Assembly: GCA_947178215.1 (NCBI GenBank)
Contig: CAMWXJ010000002.1
Span: 62,001-126,000 of the forward strand
Direction of reading: 5' to 3'
DNA: 64,000 nt
Source of the DNA: an uncultured Porphyromonadaceae bacterium
Lineage (GTDB): Bacteria > Bacteroidota > Bacteroidia > Bacteroidales > Muribaculaceae
In this document: in pieces, positions 8,487 to 16,284 of the stretch
Numbering within the stretch: the first letter of the stretch is position 1
Layout: every line of letters starts with the position of its first letter
Translations under genes and position numbers: made by a program
Notes under the pieces: model-generated
Told to the model about the DNA's origin: nothing
Databases searched by the model: none
Seen by the model: the letters and a program-made list of their open reading frames with translations, nothing else

Positions 8487-8519
8487 CAAAGTTATAAATA
8501 AAACGCATCATATTACAAA
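8487..8519 (-). promoter_or_regulatory. Promoter of the NVEALA-propeller operon
   Basis: Minus strand TTTG (8516-8519), 21-base spacer, TAACTTTG (8487-8494): a full match to the Bacteroidota housekeeping promoter. Predicted start about 8480. Confidence 0.8.
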
Positions 8520-8658
8520 CGAAAATGCCTTTTAATGTTAATAGATGTTATTCTCTCTCATCACTCATATTAAGCTATCGAATTATTATGAACGGACACA
8601 ATTTATTAAGTTATTCTGTGACGGCCACCGACAGCAGCCATAAGTCCTATTTTTTTTG

Positions 8659-8666
8659 TAATTTTG
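8659..8666 (+). promoter_or_regulatory. Promoter -7 element close to mtaB start
   Basis: TAATTTTG ends only 7 bases before the ATG of mtaB (8674). If used, the transcript would have almost no leader. No -33 TTTG at the right spacing. Confidence 0.45.
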
Positions 8667-8673
8667 CAGGATT

Positions 8674-9990
8674 ATGACCGACGAAAAGAGTTTTGGCGCA
8701 CTGCGCGCCTACTATCATACATTCGGATGCAAGCTCAACTTCGCCGAGACCTCGACGATAAGCGAGATGCTTGCCTCACACGGCGTGGTGAGATGCGGAC
8801 GCGGCGAGACACCCGACCTTGTGGTTGTCAACACCTGCTCGGTGACCGAGACAGCCGACCGCAAGTGCCGTCAGGCCATCCGCAGCTATGCCGCCAAATG
8901 GCCCGACGCCGCCATTGTCGTCACGGGCTGCTACGCGCAGCTCAAATCGGCCGAGGTGGCCGGGCTGCCCGGCGTGAAGATTGTGGCGGGCAACGACCGC
9001 AAGGGTGAGCTCGCCGCCTATATTGACGCTTTTGTCAAGGAGCGCCGCGCCACGGTGCAGGTAACACCTGAGAGCAACGATATGCGTAGCTTCACACCGA
9101 GCTGCTCGCGCGGCGACCGCACACGCTTTTTCCTCAAAGTGCAGGACGGTTGCGACTATTTCTGCACCTACTGCACCATTCCCCTCGCCCGCGGCCGCTC
9201 GCGTTCCGGCTCTATCGACAGTCTCGTGAAGCAGGCGGCCGAGGCCGCCGCGACGGGAGCCAAGGAAATCGTTCTTACCGGCGTCAACATAGGCGACTTC
9301 GGCAAGGGGCGGCCCGACAGCTTCATCGACCTCATCCGCGAACTCGACCGCGTAGACGGCATAGAGCGCTACCGCATATCGTCGATTGAGCCAAACCTGC
9401 TCACCGACGAGATAATAGCTTTCGTTACAGATTCGCGCGCGTTCATGCCCCACTTCCACATACCGCTGCAATGCGGGGCTGACGAAGTGTTGCGCCTGAT
9501 GCACCGCCACTACGACACCACCCTCTTCGCCCGACGGATAGCTTCTATCCGCGAAGCCATGCCCGACGCCTTTATCGGCGTCGACCTCATCACCGGCGCG
9601 CGCGGCGAGACACCGGAGCTGTTTGCCGAGAGCCGCGAGTTCGTCGACTCGCTCGACATCTCGCGCCTGCATGTGTTCCCCTACTCGGAGCGCGCCGACA
9701 CTCGCGCTCTGTCGATACCTTACGTGGTGGAGCCCGCCGAGCGTCACCGCCGCGCCAACGAAATGATTGCGTTGAGCGACCGCAAGCTTGCCGAGTTCAC
9801 CTCGCGCTTCGAGGGCACGGTGCGCCCGGTGCTTCTCGAGCACACCCGCCACATCGACCCCGACACCGGCGAGGCAACAATGAGCGGATTTACCGACAAC
9901 TACCTGAGAGTGGCGGTCCCCTACGATGCCGCGCTTGCCAACACCATAGCGCCCGTGACCATCACCCACAGCAATATATTACTATCGTGA
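8674..9990 (+). CDS. mtaB: tRNA (N6-threonylcarbamoyladenosine(37)-C2)-methylthiotransferase
   Basis: 438 residues. N-terminal methylthiotransferase domain with cysteines at 19 (TFGCKLN), 55 (VNTCS) and 86 (VTGCY) for the auxiliary iron-sulfur cluster; radical SAM motif CxxxCxxC at 160-167 (DGCDYFCTYCTIP); TIM-barrel to about 360; C-terminal TRAM-like RNA-binding part. The TFGCKLN start is typical of MtaB rather than MiaB or RimO. It adds a methylthio group to t6A37 in ANN-decoding tRNAs. The downstream acyltransferase begins with a GTG overlapping its stop (GTGA). Confidence 0.9.
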   Translation: MTDEKSFGALRAYYHTFGCKLNFAETSTISEMLASHGVVRCGRGETPDLVVVNTCSVTETADRKCRQAIRSYAAKWPDAAIVVTGCYAQLKSAEVAGLPGVKIVAGNDRKGELAAYIDAFVKERRATVQVTPESNDMRSFTPSCSRGDRTRFFLKVQDGCDYFCTYCTIPLARGRSRSGSIDSLVKQAAEAAATGAKEIVLTGVNIGDFGKGRPDSFIDLIRELDRVDGIERYRISSIEPNLLTDEIIAFVTDSRAFMPHFHIPLQCGADEVLRLMHRHYDTTLFARRIASIREAMPDAFIGVDLITGARGETPELFAESREFVDSLDISRLHVFPYSERADTRALSIPYVVEPAERHRRANEMIALSDRKLAEFTSRFEGTVRPVLLEHTRHIDPDTGEATMSGFTDNYLRVAVPYDAALANTIAPVTITHSNILLS

Positions 9991-10973
9991 CGGCCAACGA
10001 ATCACTGCACCGACATGCGAGCCGGCAGAGCCGCGCGTCGCGCATCCTGCACAAGCCTGCGGAGTGGTTGCTTTCGGGCATCGCCCGGCTACCGCTCAAA
10101 GTGCTGTATCCTATGGTGGCTACGCCGCTGTATCATCTCGCCTACAACATAGCGGGCTACCGCCGCAAGGTGGTGCGCCGCAATCTCGCCGAGAGTTTTC
10201 CCGACATGAGCGACGCCGAGCGCCTCGACATAGAGCGCCGCTTCTACCGCAACTTTGCCGACTACGTGGTAGAGACCGTCAAACTGCTGCATATCAGCGA
10301 CAGCGAGATGCGCGAGCGCATGACGTTTGAGGGGATTGAGGAGATAGACCGCCTTTTCGAACAGGGGAAGAGCATCGTGGCCTACTTCTCCCACACCGGC
10401 AACTGGGAATGGGCGCCGAGCATAACCATGTGGACCCGCCTCCGCCCTGGCGAGGGCGCCGACTTCTGCCAGGTGTACCGTCCGCTCAAAGATGCTTGGG
10501 CCGACGAGTTTTTCCTCAGGCTCCGCAGCCGCTTCAAGCCGCTGTCGTTTCCCAAGGCGACAGTGTTCCGCGACCTGCTACGCTTCCGCCGCGACGGCCG
10601 GCTGTCAATAACCGGCTTCATGAGCGACCAGAAGCCGAGCCACGGCGACCCCACGCATGTGGTGAGATTCCTCAACCACCCCACGGCCATGATAACCGGC
10701 ACGGAGACACTGGCCCGGCGCCTCGACATGGCCGTAGTGTACTGGGACATGACGAAGCCCTCGCGCGGCCACTACCATATAAAGATTGAGGTGATGAGCA
10801 CCGGAGGGGAGCATCTTAAAGGCCTTCCCGACATGGCGCTTACAGCCGACTATGCCCGACGCCTGGAACAGAGCATAATGCGCGATCCGGCAATATGGCT
10901 GTGGACACACCGCCGCTGGAAGATACCCGTAACAATGCCCGACATCCCCCAACCCGACAAGACAACGAAATGA
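9987..10973 (+). CDS. Lipid A biosynthesis acyltransferase (LpxL/HtrB-like)
   Basis: 328 residues from GTG 9987, which overlaps the mtaB stop. It belongs to the lysophospholipid acyltransferase LpxL/LpxM family: amphipathic N-terminus, catalytic HX4E motif SHTGNWE (His136, Glu141), conserved VYRPLKD and SDQKPSHGD segments further on. It transfers a secondary acyl chain to lipid A precursors at the inner membrane. The ATGA overlap with the following GT2 gene makes mtaB, acyltransferase and glycosyltransferase one likely operon. Exact acyl specificity cannot be read. Confidence 0.85.
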   Translation: MTANESLHRHASRQSRASRILHKPAEWLLSGIARLPLKVLYPMVATPLYHLAYNIAGYRRKVVRRNLAESFPDMSDAERLDIERRFYRNFADYVVETVKLLHISDSEMRERMTFEGIEEIDRLFEQGKSIVAYFSHTGNWEWAPSITMWTRLRPGEGADFCQVYRPLKDAWADEFFLRLRSRFKPLSFPKATVFRDLLRFRRDGRLSITGFMSDQKPSHGDPTHVVRFLNHPTAMITGTETLARRLDMAVVYWDMTKPSRGHYHIKIEVMSTGGEHLKGLPDMALTADYARRLEQSIMRDPAIWLWTHRRWKIPVTMPDIPQPDKTTK

Positions 10974-11992
10974 CTGCCGTAGTTATTCTCAACTGGAACG
11001 GCCGCAAGCTACTCGAAGAGTTTTTGCCATCGATTGTAACCAACACCCCCGCACGACTGGGGCGCGTGATTGTGGCCGACAACGGCTCTACCGACTCGTC
11101 GCTCGAATTCCTGGCGCAGACCTACCGCGATGGCGAAATAGACGTAATGGCCTTTGACCGCAACTACGGCTTTGCCGAGGGCTACAACAAGGCGCTCGCG
11201 GAGCTGCAAGGCAAGTACGAGTACGCCGTGTTGCTCAATTCCGATATAGCAGCCTGCGAGGACTGGTTAACGCCCCTTGTCGACTTCATGGACTCGCACC
11301 CCGACGTCGCGGCGTGCGCCCCCAAGCTGCTGAGTTACCGCGAGCCACACAAGTTTGAGTACGCTGGCGCATCGGGCGGTTTTATCGACCGCCACGGCTA
11401 CCCCTATTGCCGAGGACGCATATTCGACACCTGCGAGACCGACCGCGGCCAGTACGACGACATCATCGACGTCGACTGGGTGACCGGAGCTGCCCTCATG
11501 ACACGTATCGACGACTATCTCGCCGCCGGCGGCCTCGACGCCTCGTTTTTCGCCCACATGGAGGAAATCGACCTCTGCTGGCGTATGCGCCGTCTCGGCA
11601 AGCGACTGTGTGTGGTGCCTGAATCGCGTCTATTCCACCTCGGCGGCGGTTCGCTGCCCCCTTCCGACCCCCGCAAGACATATCTCAATTACCGCAACAA
11701 CCTCGTGATGCTCCACAAAAACCTCCCCCCGGAGACACGGCGCGCCATGCTGTTAAGTCGCCGCCTGCTCGACACCGTGGCATGGGGCATGAATGTGGTG
11801 ACGCTGAAATGGGGCGCCGCCGCAGCCATACTGCGCGCCCACCGTGACTTCCGCAGCATGCGACGCGACTACGAGCCGCGACACGACAAGGCCACGGAAG
11901 CCGATATGGCTCCGCGGCCCGATATAATCGTCGATTACTTCATAAGGGGCAAGCGCACATTCGACGCGGTCAATGCGGCCTTACAGGCGTAG
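10970..11992 (+). CDS. Family 2 glycosyltransferase
   Basis: 340 residues starting MTAVVILNWNGRKLLEE at ATG 10970, which overlaps the preceding stop as ATGA; a longer frame from 10895 is not needed. GT-A fold: ADNGSTD nucleotide-binding segment, DXD-type LNSDIAA near residue 92, VTGAALMTR, and HMEEIDLCWRMRRLGKR containing the presumed catalytic base region. Resembles rhamnosyltransferase-like GT2 enzymes (WbbL type). Likely cytoplasmic face of the membrane in surface polysaccharide or LPS assembly. Its last 23 bases overlap, on the opposite strand, the end of the small peptide gene 11970-12140. Confidence 0.86.
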   Translation: MTAVVILNWNGRKLLEEFLPSIVTNTPARLGRVIVADNGSTDSSLEFLAQTYRDGEIDVMAFDRNYGFAEGYNKALAELQGKYEYAVLLNSDIAACEDWLTPLVDFMDSHPDVAACAPKLLSYREPHKFEYAGASGGFIDRHGYPYCRGRIFDTCETDRGQYDDIIDVDWVTGAALMTRIDDYLAAGGLDASFFAHMEEIDLCWRMRRLGKRLCVVPESRLFHLGGGSLPPSDPRKTYLNYRNNLVMLHKNLPPETRRAMLLSRRLLDTVAWGMNVVTLKWGAAAAILRAHRDFRSMRRDYEPRHDKATEADMAPRPDIIVDYFIRGKRTFDAVNAALQA

Positions 11993-12140
11993 AGCCGGCT
12001 GGTGATGCATCGGTCGCAGTAATAGCCGCCGACTGACGGACTACGGGCGTGTGAAGCCCGGTCTCGATATGAATCTTGTTCATTTCAAGCGGGGTGAGCA
12101 CCTTGCACCCTTCGAGGTCTATGTGCGGTATCTGTTTCAT
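11970..12140 (-). CDS. 56-residue peptide coupled to VKOR gene
   Basis: ATG at 12140 overlaps the VKOR stop codon as ATGA. The peptide begins MKQIPHIDLEGCKVLTPLEM and continues NKIHIETG, then a low-complexity tail rich in Ala, Thr, Ser and Pro. The central LTPLEMNKIHI block recalls the LxxxEMnkI pattern of leader segments of Bacteroidetes ribosomal peptide precursors, but there is no GG site and only one cysteine, so this is weak. Its 3' end overlaps the GT2 gene on the other strand by 23 bases. Last gene of the Trx-VKOR-peptide operon. Function unknown. Confidence 0.5.
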   Translation of the reverse strand: MKQIPHIDLEGCKVLTPLEMNKIHIETGLHTPVVRQSAAITATDASPAGSTPVRPH

Positions 12141-13165
12141 TGCATATCGAAATCGGTTGAGGTAACGGCGCCCGAGCGTCGCTTGATGAAAGTGGTTACG
12201 CGATTGATGCCAAGGAGCGCCATGCCGTAAGCGGCCACGAGCGGAACAATCCGTGCGTCGAGCGGCAACGCGTGATGCCAGGCTCCAGCCCAGAGATAGG
12301 CGCCAAACTGTAACCACAGAAGACACTGTGTGGTGACGCAGAGCGTGCACCATGCGTGGATGCGGTAACGCTGGTACCAGATGCTCCAAAACGTGAACGG
12401 CAGGCAACACGCGTTTATAAGCGCCAGGAGGCCTGTCATCTCGGGCCACAGTAGCAATACGAGTGTGGACACAGAGAAATAACTGATACCAACCTCGCTC
12501 CAGCTGAAAATGCCGAAAAACGATGATGCTTTCTGTTTTAGCACGGTGTCGCAACCATGCTCCTGGAGGATGCCGCAGATGCGCTCGGCTGAGCGCGACG
12601 ACACGCTCAGCGATTTGAGCAGAAGCAACCACGTGACGCAGAGGCCGGCGAAGTCGACAAGGAGCAACGCCACGGTCGATAGCCGCGCATAGAGGTGCGA
12701 CACTATCAGGGCCGCAAAGAGCATTATCAAGGCACAGGCTATCAGCACCCACTTCTTGGCTATGCCGATGAAGGCGTAGAAACGGTGTGTGCCGAGATGA
12801 GGCTCACACGCGCCGTCGCACGGATAGGCCAGCAACGTCAGGCCGGTCCACTTCTGCTCAAAGTCGGAGGCCGGCATCCTGTACTGCCCCTTGTGGGCGC
12901 AATTAAGACTCAGAGTGCCGTCGGGCGCTATATCCCTCACTATCACGAATCCCGTGGAGGTCTGGGCAAGAAACGGCACGGGTATCGACGTGAGGCGGCT
13001 TTTGTCGGGCCACTCCACCGCCACGGTGTCTACCCCATAGTCTTTCAGCTTGCGCGACAGACCGAAAAGCGACTTGAACGACATCGACGCGAACGTGCTG
13101 TCGGCATAAGCCGTGGTGTGAGGGACTTCGAGCGCTGTCAGAAAATCGGAAAAGAGCGAAGCCAT
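12137..13165 (-). CDS. Vitamin K epoxide reductase-family membrane protein with N-terminal C39-like domain
   Basis: 342 residues from ATG 13165 (MASLFSDFLTALEV). Residues 1-120 look like a C39 peptidase fold without the catalytic cysteine (no QxxC/DCGPAC motif). Four or five membrane helices follow. The VKOR core has loop cysteines in ICGILQEHGCDTVL, the SSFFGIFSWSEVGISYFS signature and the active-site CxxC in HAWCTLCV. Bacterial VKOR reoxidises a thioredoxin-like partner and passes electrons to quinone. It follows a thioredoxin gene by 32 bases and overlaps a small peptide gene. C39-like/VKOR fusions in Bacteroidota often accompany peptide export systems (family knowledge); here no transporter is adjacent. 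Confidence 0.8.
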   Translation of the reverse strand: MASLFSDFLTALEVPHTTAYADSTFASMSFKSLFGLSRKLKDYGVDTVAVEWPDKSRLTSIPVPFLAQTSTGFVIVRDIAPDGTLSLNCAHKGQYRMPASDFEQKWTGLTLLAYPCDGACEPHLGTHRFYAFIGIAKKWVLIACALIMLFAALIVSHLYARLSTVALLLVDFAGLCVTWLLLLKSLSVSSRSAERICGILQEHGCDTVLKQKASSFFGIFSWSEVGISYFSVSTLVLLLWPEMTGLLALINACCLPFTFWSIWYQRYRIHAWCTLCVTTQCLLWLQFGAYLWAGAWHHALPLDARIVPLVAAYGMALLGINRVTTFIKRRSGAVTSTDFDMQ

Positions 13166-13197
13166 AATCTGTCGGGCTGTGTGTTGACCTCCCTGTA

Positions 13198-13500
13198 TCA
13201 GATATATTTTTGCAACTCTGCCGAAAGGGTCTCGCCGGGCATCTCGCCGCTGGCGCGCCATATCTCTTCACCGCCACGATAGATGATGAACGTGGGGAGG
13301 GAGTCGACGTCGAGTTTGTCGGCGAGGGTCTGGTTCTGGTCTATATCAAACTGATAGAACGCCACACTTCCGGCAAAGAGTGCGCGGAGGTCGTCGACCA
13401 ACGGCATCATGCGGTGGCAGTGAGGGCACCATGTGGCAAAAAATTCAACGAGTACTGTGCCTTTTTCGTCGAGCAGACGTTGGAGCTGGCTGGTATCCAT
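13198..13500 (-). CDS. Thioredoxin-fold protein (CPHC)
   Basis: 100 residues: VEFFATWCPHCHRMMPLVDD with active-site Cys25-Pro-His-Cys28 and the cis-proline segment VDSLPTFIIY near residue 69. CPHC is the DsbA-type dipeptide, more oxidising than the CGPC of housekeeping thioredoxin. No signal peptide, so cytoplasmic as read. Upstream of the VKOR gene in the same direction; a redox partnership is likely but inferred. Confidence 0.87.
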   Translation of the reverse strand: MDTSQLQRLLDEKGTVLVEFFATWCPHCHRMMPLVDDLRALFAGSVAFYQFDIDQNQTLADKLDVDSLPTFIIYRGGEEIWRASGEMPGETLSAELQKYI

Positions 13501-13634
13501 ATTTACAATAATTGAAGAGTGTGAGATGAGTATGTGTGCGGTAACGGGTGTGTTTACTATTAAACCCTCACTTCCGCGACAAAGTTCATCGACAATTCAC
13601 ACGGCCTCACACCATCAATCACGATAATTATTCG

Positions 13635-13642
13635 TAACTTTG
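13635..13642 (+). promoter_or_regulatory. Promoter -7 element for DUF3078 gene
   Basis: TAACTTTG, 49 bases before the ATG at 13692. No convincing -33 TTTG. Confidence 0.5.
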
Positions 13643-13691
13643 CAATCATAACCGCGAGGGATAATCATCATCACATTCACGACACAACGCT

Positions 13692-15035
13692 ATGCAACGC
13701 TATATATTTCTCATCCTCACTTTCTTGTTGGCTGTATCGACCGCCAAGGCCGACATCTATGTGACACCCGCGCAGGGAGCGCGTCTGCTCGCCTCACCTC
13801 AGAACTCCGACGTGCCGCGCCCGCTCACGTCGATTGAGGCCGCCGACACGCTCGACATCGTCCCGTCGCGCTATTACCACACTTTCCGCCAGGGCTACAT
13901 GATGCCGGTGATGTTTGACACCTATCATTTCAGCCGCCCGGTAACCGTTGCGCCCGACAGCCTTGACGACACGCCCGCCACCGATCTCGGCCCCGCGTCC
14001 GACTGGCTCACCGACCGGTTGCAGTCGATGAAGCGTCTGGCTTACGCGCGCCAGCAGTTTATCGTCTACGAGCCTCTGCTCGTGCGCTACAACATCTCCA
14101 ACATGACGGCTCCCCCCGCCGACCTCCGCGTGTCGGTCCAGGGAGGCCAATCGCGCATTGTGATGAAAGAGCTGCCCGTGGAGGCCAACAAAGCCAAGGA
14201 AGACCTCACCCTCGACAAGGAGGACAAGCACTGGCTCCACACGTTCAACGCCTCGCTCCACTTCTCGCAAGCCTACATATCGCCCAACTGGTATCAGGGC
14301 GGCAACAACAACGTCAACGGCATCGCCCAGCTTTACTGGAACGTGAATCTCAACGAGAAGTATTACCCCAACACTCTCTTCCAGATGACGACGCAGTATA
14401 AACTCGGCGTCAACTCGGCCCCCGACGACTCGCTCAGAAACTACAACATATCCGACGACCTGTTCCAGTTCAACCTCAACTTCGGCTACAAGGCACGCAG
14501 CAACTGGTACTACTCGACCAACATCCAGTTCAAGACACAGCTACTCAACAACTACACCAAGAACTCCGACAATCTTCGCGCCGCTTTCATGTCGCCCGGC
14601 GAGTTGAATATCGGTGTCGGTATGACCTATTCGCGCAAGACCAAGCGACTGGACTTCGACGCGTCGCTCAACCCGTTCTCCTACAACCTCAAAACATGCT
14701 TCGACCACCGCATGGACGAAACATCATTCGGCATCAAGGAGGGGCATAACGCCGTGAGCCAGTACGGTAGCAACGCCGAGCTGAATTTCAAAGCACGGCT
14801 CACATGGAACATCACCTACCAGAGCCGACTGTTTCTCTTCACCAACTACGAATACCTGCAAGGCGACTGGCAGAACACTCTGGCGTTTACCATCAACCGC
14901 TTTCTGTCGACCCAGATTTTCTGGAATCTCCGCTACGACACCTCCACCCCCCGCACTCCCGACACCGACTGGCATCGTTTCCAGTTTAAGGAGATACTCA
15001 GCTTCGGCCTGACCTACAACTTCTCTACGATATGA
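13692..15035 (+). CDS. DUF3078 outer membrane beta-barrel protein
   Basis: 447 residues. Signal peptide MQRYIFLILTFLLAVSTAKA; residues 20-180 form a soluble region; from about 190 a DUF3078-type barrel with the motif ISPNWYQGGNNNVNGIAQ and alternating aromatic strands to the C-terminal aromatic-rich end (SFGLTYNFSTI). DUF3078 proteins are outer-membrane proteins of unknown function in Bacteroidota. Its stop overlaps the start of the next gene (ATGA), so they are co-translated. Confidence 0.85.
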   Translation: MQRYIFLILTFLLAVSTAKADIYVTPAQGARLLASPQNSDVPRPLTSIEAADTLDIVPSRYYHTFRQGYMMPVMFDTYHFSRPVTVAPDSLDDTPATDLGPASDWLTDRLQSMKRLAYARQQFIVYEPLLVRYNISNMTAPPADLRVSVQGGQSRIVMKELPVEANKAKEDLTLDKEDKHWLHTFNASLHFSQAYISPNWYQGGNNNVNGIAQLYWNVNLNEKYYPNTLFQMTTQYKLGVNSAPDDSLRNYNISDDLFQFNLNFGYKARSNWYYSTNIQFKTQLLNNYTKNSDNLRAAFMSPGELNIGVGMTYSRKTKRLDFDASLNPFSYNLKTCFDHRMDETSFGIKEGHNAVSQYGSNAELNFKARLTWNITYQSRLFLFTNYEYLQGDWQNTLAFTINRFLSTQIFWNLRYDTSTPRTPDTDWHRFQFKEILSFGLTYNFSTI

Positions 15036-15604
15036 TGACCACGCGCGCCATCATAGCCTCGCTCGCCATAGTGTCGGCGGCCATTACGGCCACCGGGGCT
15101 GAGCAGGCGCGACCGGTGCGCACTCTCTCTGAGGTATGCCGCGACATAGCGGCCTCCGGCCCCGAAGCCATAGAAGGCGTGTGGCGTCTCACCGCCCCCG
15201 ACGCCGAAGGCGCCCTCGTGGCCGTGGAGCGCGAAGGCACCGGCAGCTACGTAATCACCGTGATAGAATCGGCCGACAGATCACTCATTCCCGGTACGCT
15301 CGTAGGGCGCGCGACCCGCGGGTCGCGCCGCGGCGAGTACGACGCCTGGCTCTACACATCCACTCCGCTCGCGGGCCTCATCGGAGGCAAGCGCGCCGGC
15401 TTCACGCTCACCCTCGCCGACGACGGCAACCGTCTCACTTTCGACCCCCACCGCTCCCAGTGGGCGTTCAACCTATATATGTCAGTGCCCTATCTCTTCA
15501 TGCGACCGAGCCTGCGCAACGAGCGCAACCGGAAGTCGACCTCGCAGGGTGCCGAACGGGTGTTTCCGGTTCCGTTGCCTCCGCTCGAACCGGTCTATCT
15601 CTGA
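15032..15604 (+). CDS. Secreted hypothetical protein
   Basis: 190 residues, starting MMTTRAIIASLAIVSAAITA (signal peptide) at an ATG that overlaps the DUF3078 stop. The mature region (EAIEGVWRLTAPDAEGALVAV, then ADDGNRLTFDPHR) has the look of a small beta-sandwich or lipocalin-like domain, ending in a proline-rich tail LPPLEPVYL. I do not recognise the family. Coupling to an outer-membrane barrel suggests an envelope role. Confidence 0.65.
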   Translation: MMTTRAIIASLAIVSAAITATGAEQARPVRTLSEVCRDIAASGPEAIEGVWRLTAPDAEGALVAVEREGTGSYVITVIESADRSLIPGTLVGRATRGSRRGEYDAWLYTSTPLAGLIGGKRAGFTLTLADDGNRLTFDPHRSQWAFNLYMSVPYLFMRPSLRNERNRKSTSQGAERVFPVPLPPLEPVYL

Positions 15605-15657
15605 CCCTGCCGCCTCTTGCCGCCATCCCCTCCCCTTGATTATGAACCGACAGAATT

Positions 15658-16128
15658 ATGAACCGCCTTTTTCTCCTCCTCGCTACACTTCTGATAATAG
15701 GCTGCGCCACAGCCTTAGGCCGAAAGCGGGTAACCACCCGACCTAAACTCAAACGCATAGAGGCCGTCGACTCCGCCGCCACGGCCGACACACTTGCAGC
15801 GGCGCTGCTCGACTCGATAATCATTTCGGGCTACGACAAGCCGATGAGGTCGATGCGCGAGAGCCTTTTCGTGCGCAACGCCACGGGACGCCGCCTTACA
15901 TCCGTCACACTCTCGGTAGATTATCTCGACATGCAGGGGCGACAGCTTCACCACAACGACATAACCCTGCCGGTCGATATTCCCGCAGGGGCGACACGGC
16001 AGGTCAACTTCACATCGTGGGATCGCCAGATGACCTTTGTATATTATCGCTCCAAGCGATCGCTCAACTCCCGCGCCGTGGCATATCGCATTGCAGCTTC
16101 TGTCACCTCTGCCTTAGCCGAGCCTTGA
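15658..16128 (+). CDS. Secreted or lipoprotein hypothetical with Ig-like/FxLYD-like domain
   Basis: 156 residues. MNRLFLLLATLLIIGCATAL is a signal peptide with a lipobox-like IIGC. Residues 70-130 (LFVRNATGRRLTSVTLSVDY, then IPAGATRQVNFTSWD) read as a short beta-sandwich of the kind that handles exported proteins in FxLYD/DUF domains. Third gene of a co-directional run of envelope genes, 53 bases after its neighbour. Function unknown. Confidence 0.6.
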   Translation: MNRLFLLLATLLIIGCATALGRKRVTTRPKLKRIEAVDSAATADTLAAALLDSIIISGYDKPMRSMRESLFVRNATGRRLTSVTLSVDYLDMQGRQLHHNDITLPVDIPAGATRQVNFTSWDRQMTFVYYRSKRSLNSRAVAYRIAASVTSALAEP

Positions 16129-16191
16129 CCCGACGCGACGGCACATTTAAGGCATTCCCCGCATAAGTTGACGGCTAATTGGTCGAAATGG

Positions 16192-16222
16192 TTTGCAGAT
16201 TGGCCAAAATGTCGTATCTTTG
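16192..16222 (+). promoter_or_regulatory. Promoter of FadL-like gene
   Basis: TTTG (16192-16195), 19-base spacer, TATCTTTG (16215-16222): full consensus. Predicted start near 16228, about 57 bases before the chosen ATG. Confidence 0.8.
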
Positions 16223-16284
16223 CGACATGAATAGCCGAGAGGGCTATCGTGCGAACCAAGTCAAGCAATCTTCAATTATCTCAG

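Noticed and set aside
8776-9969. 397-residue antisense frame over mtaB
   Set aside because: It mirrors a clear radical SAM gene in GC-rich DNA and has no domain or signal features.
12141-12752. 260-residue frame containing the small peptide at its end
   Set aside because: The upstream part is an out-of-frame shadow of the VKOR gene; only the ATGA-coupled 56-residue end is credible.
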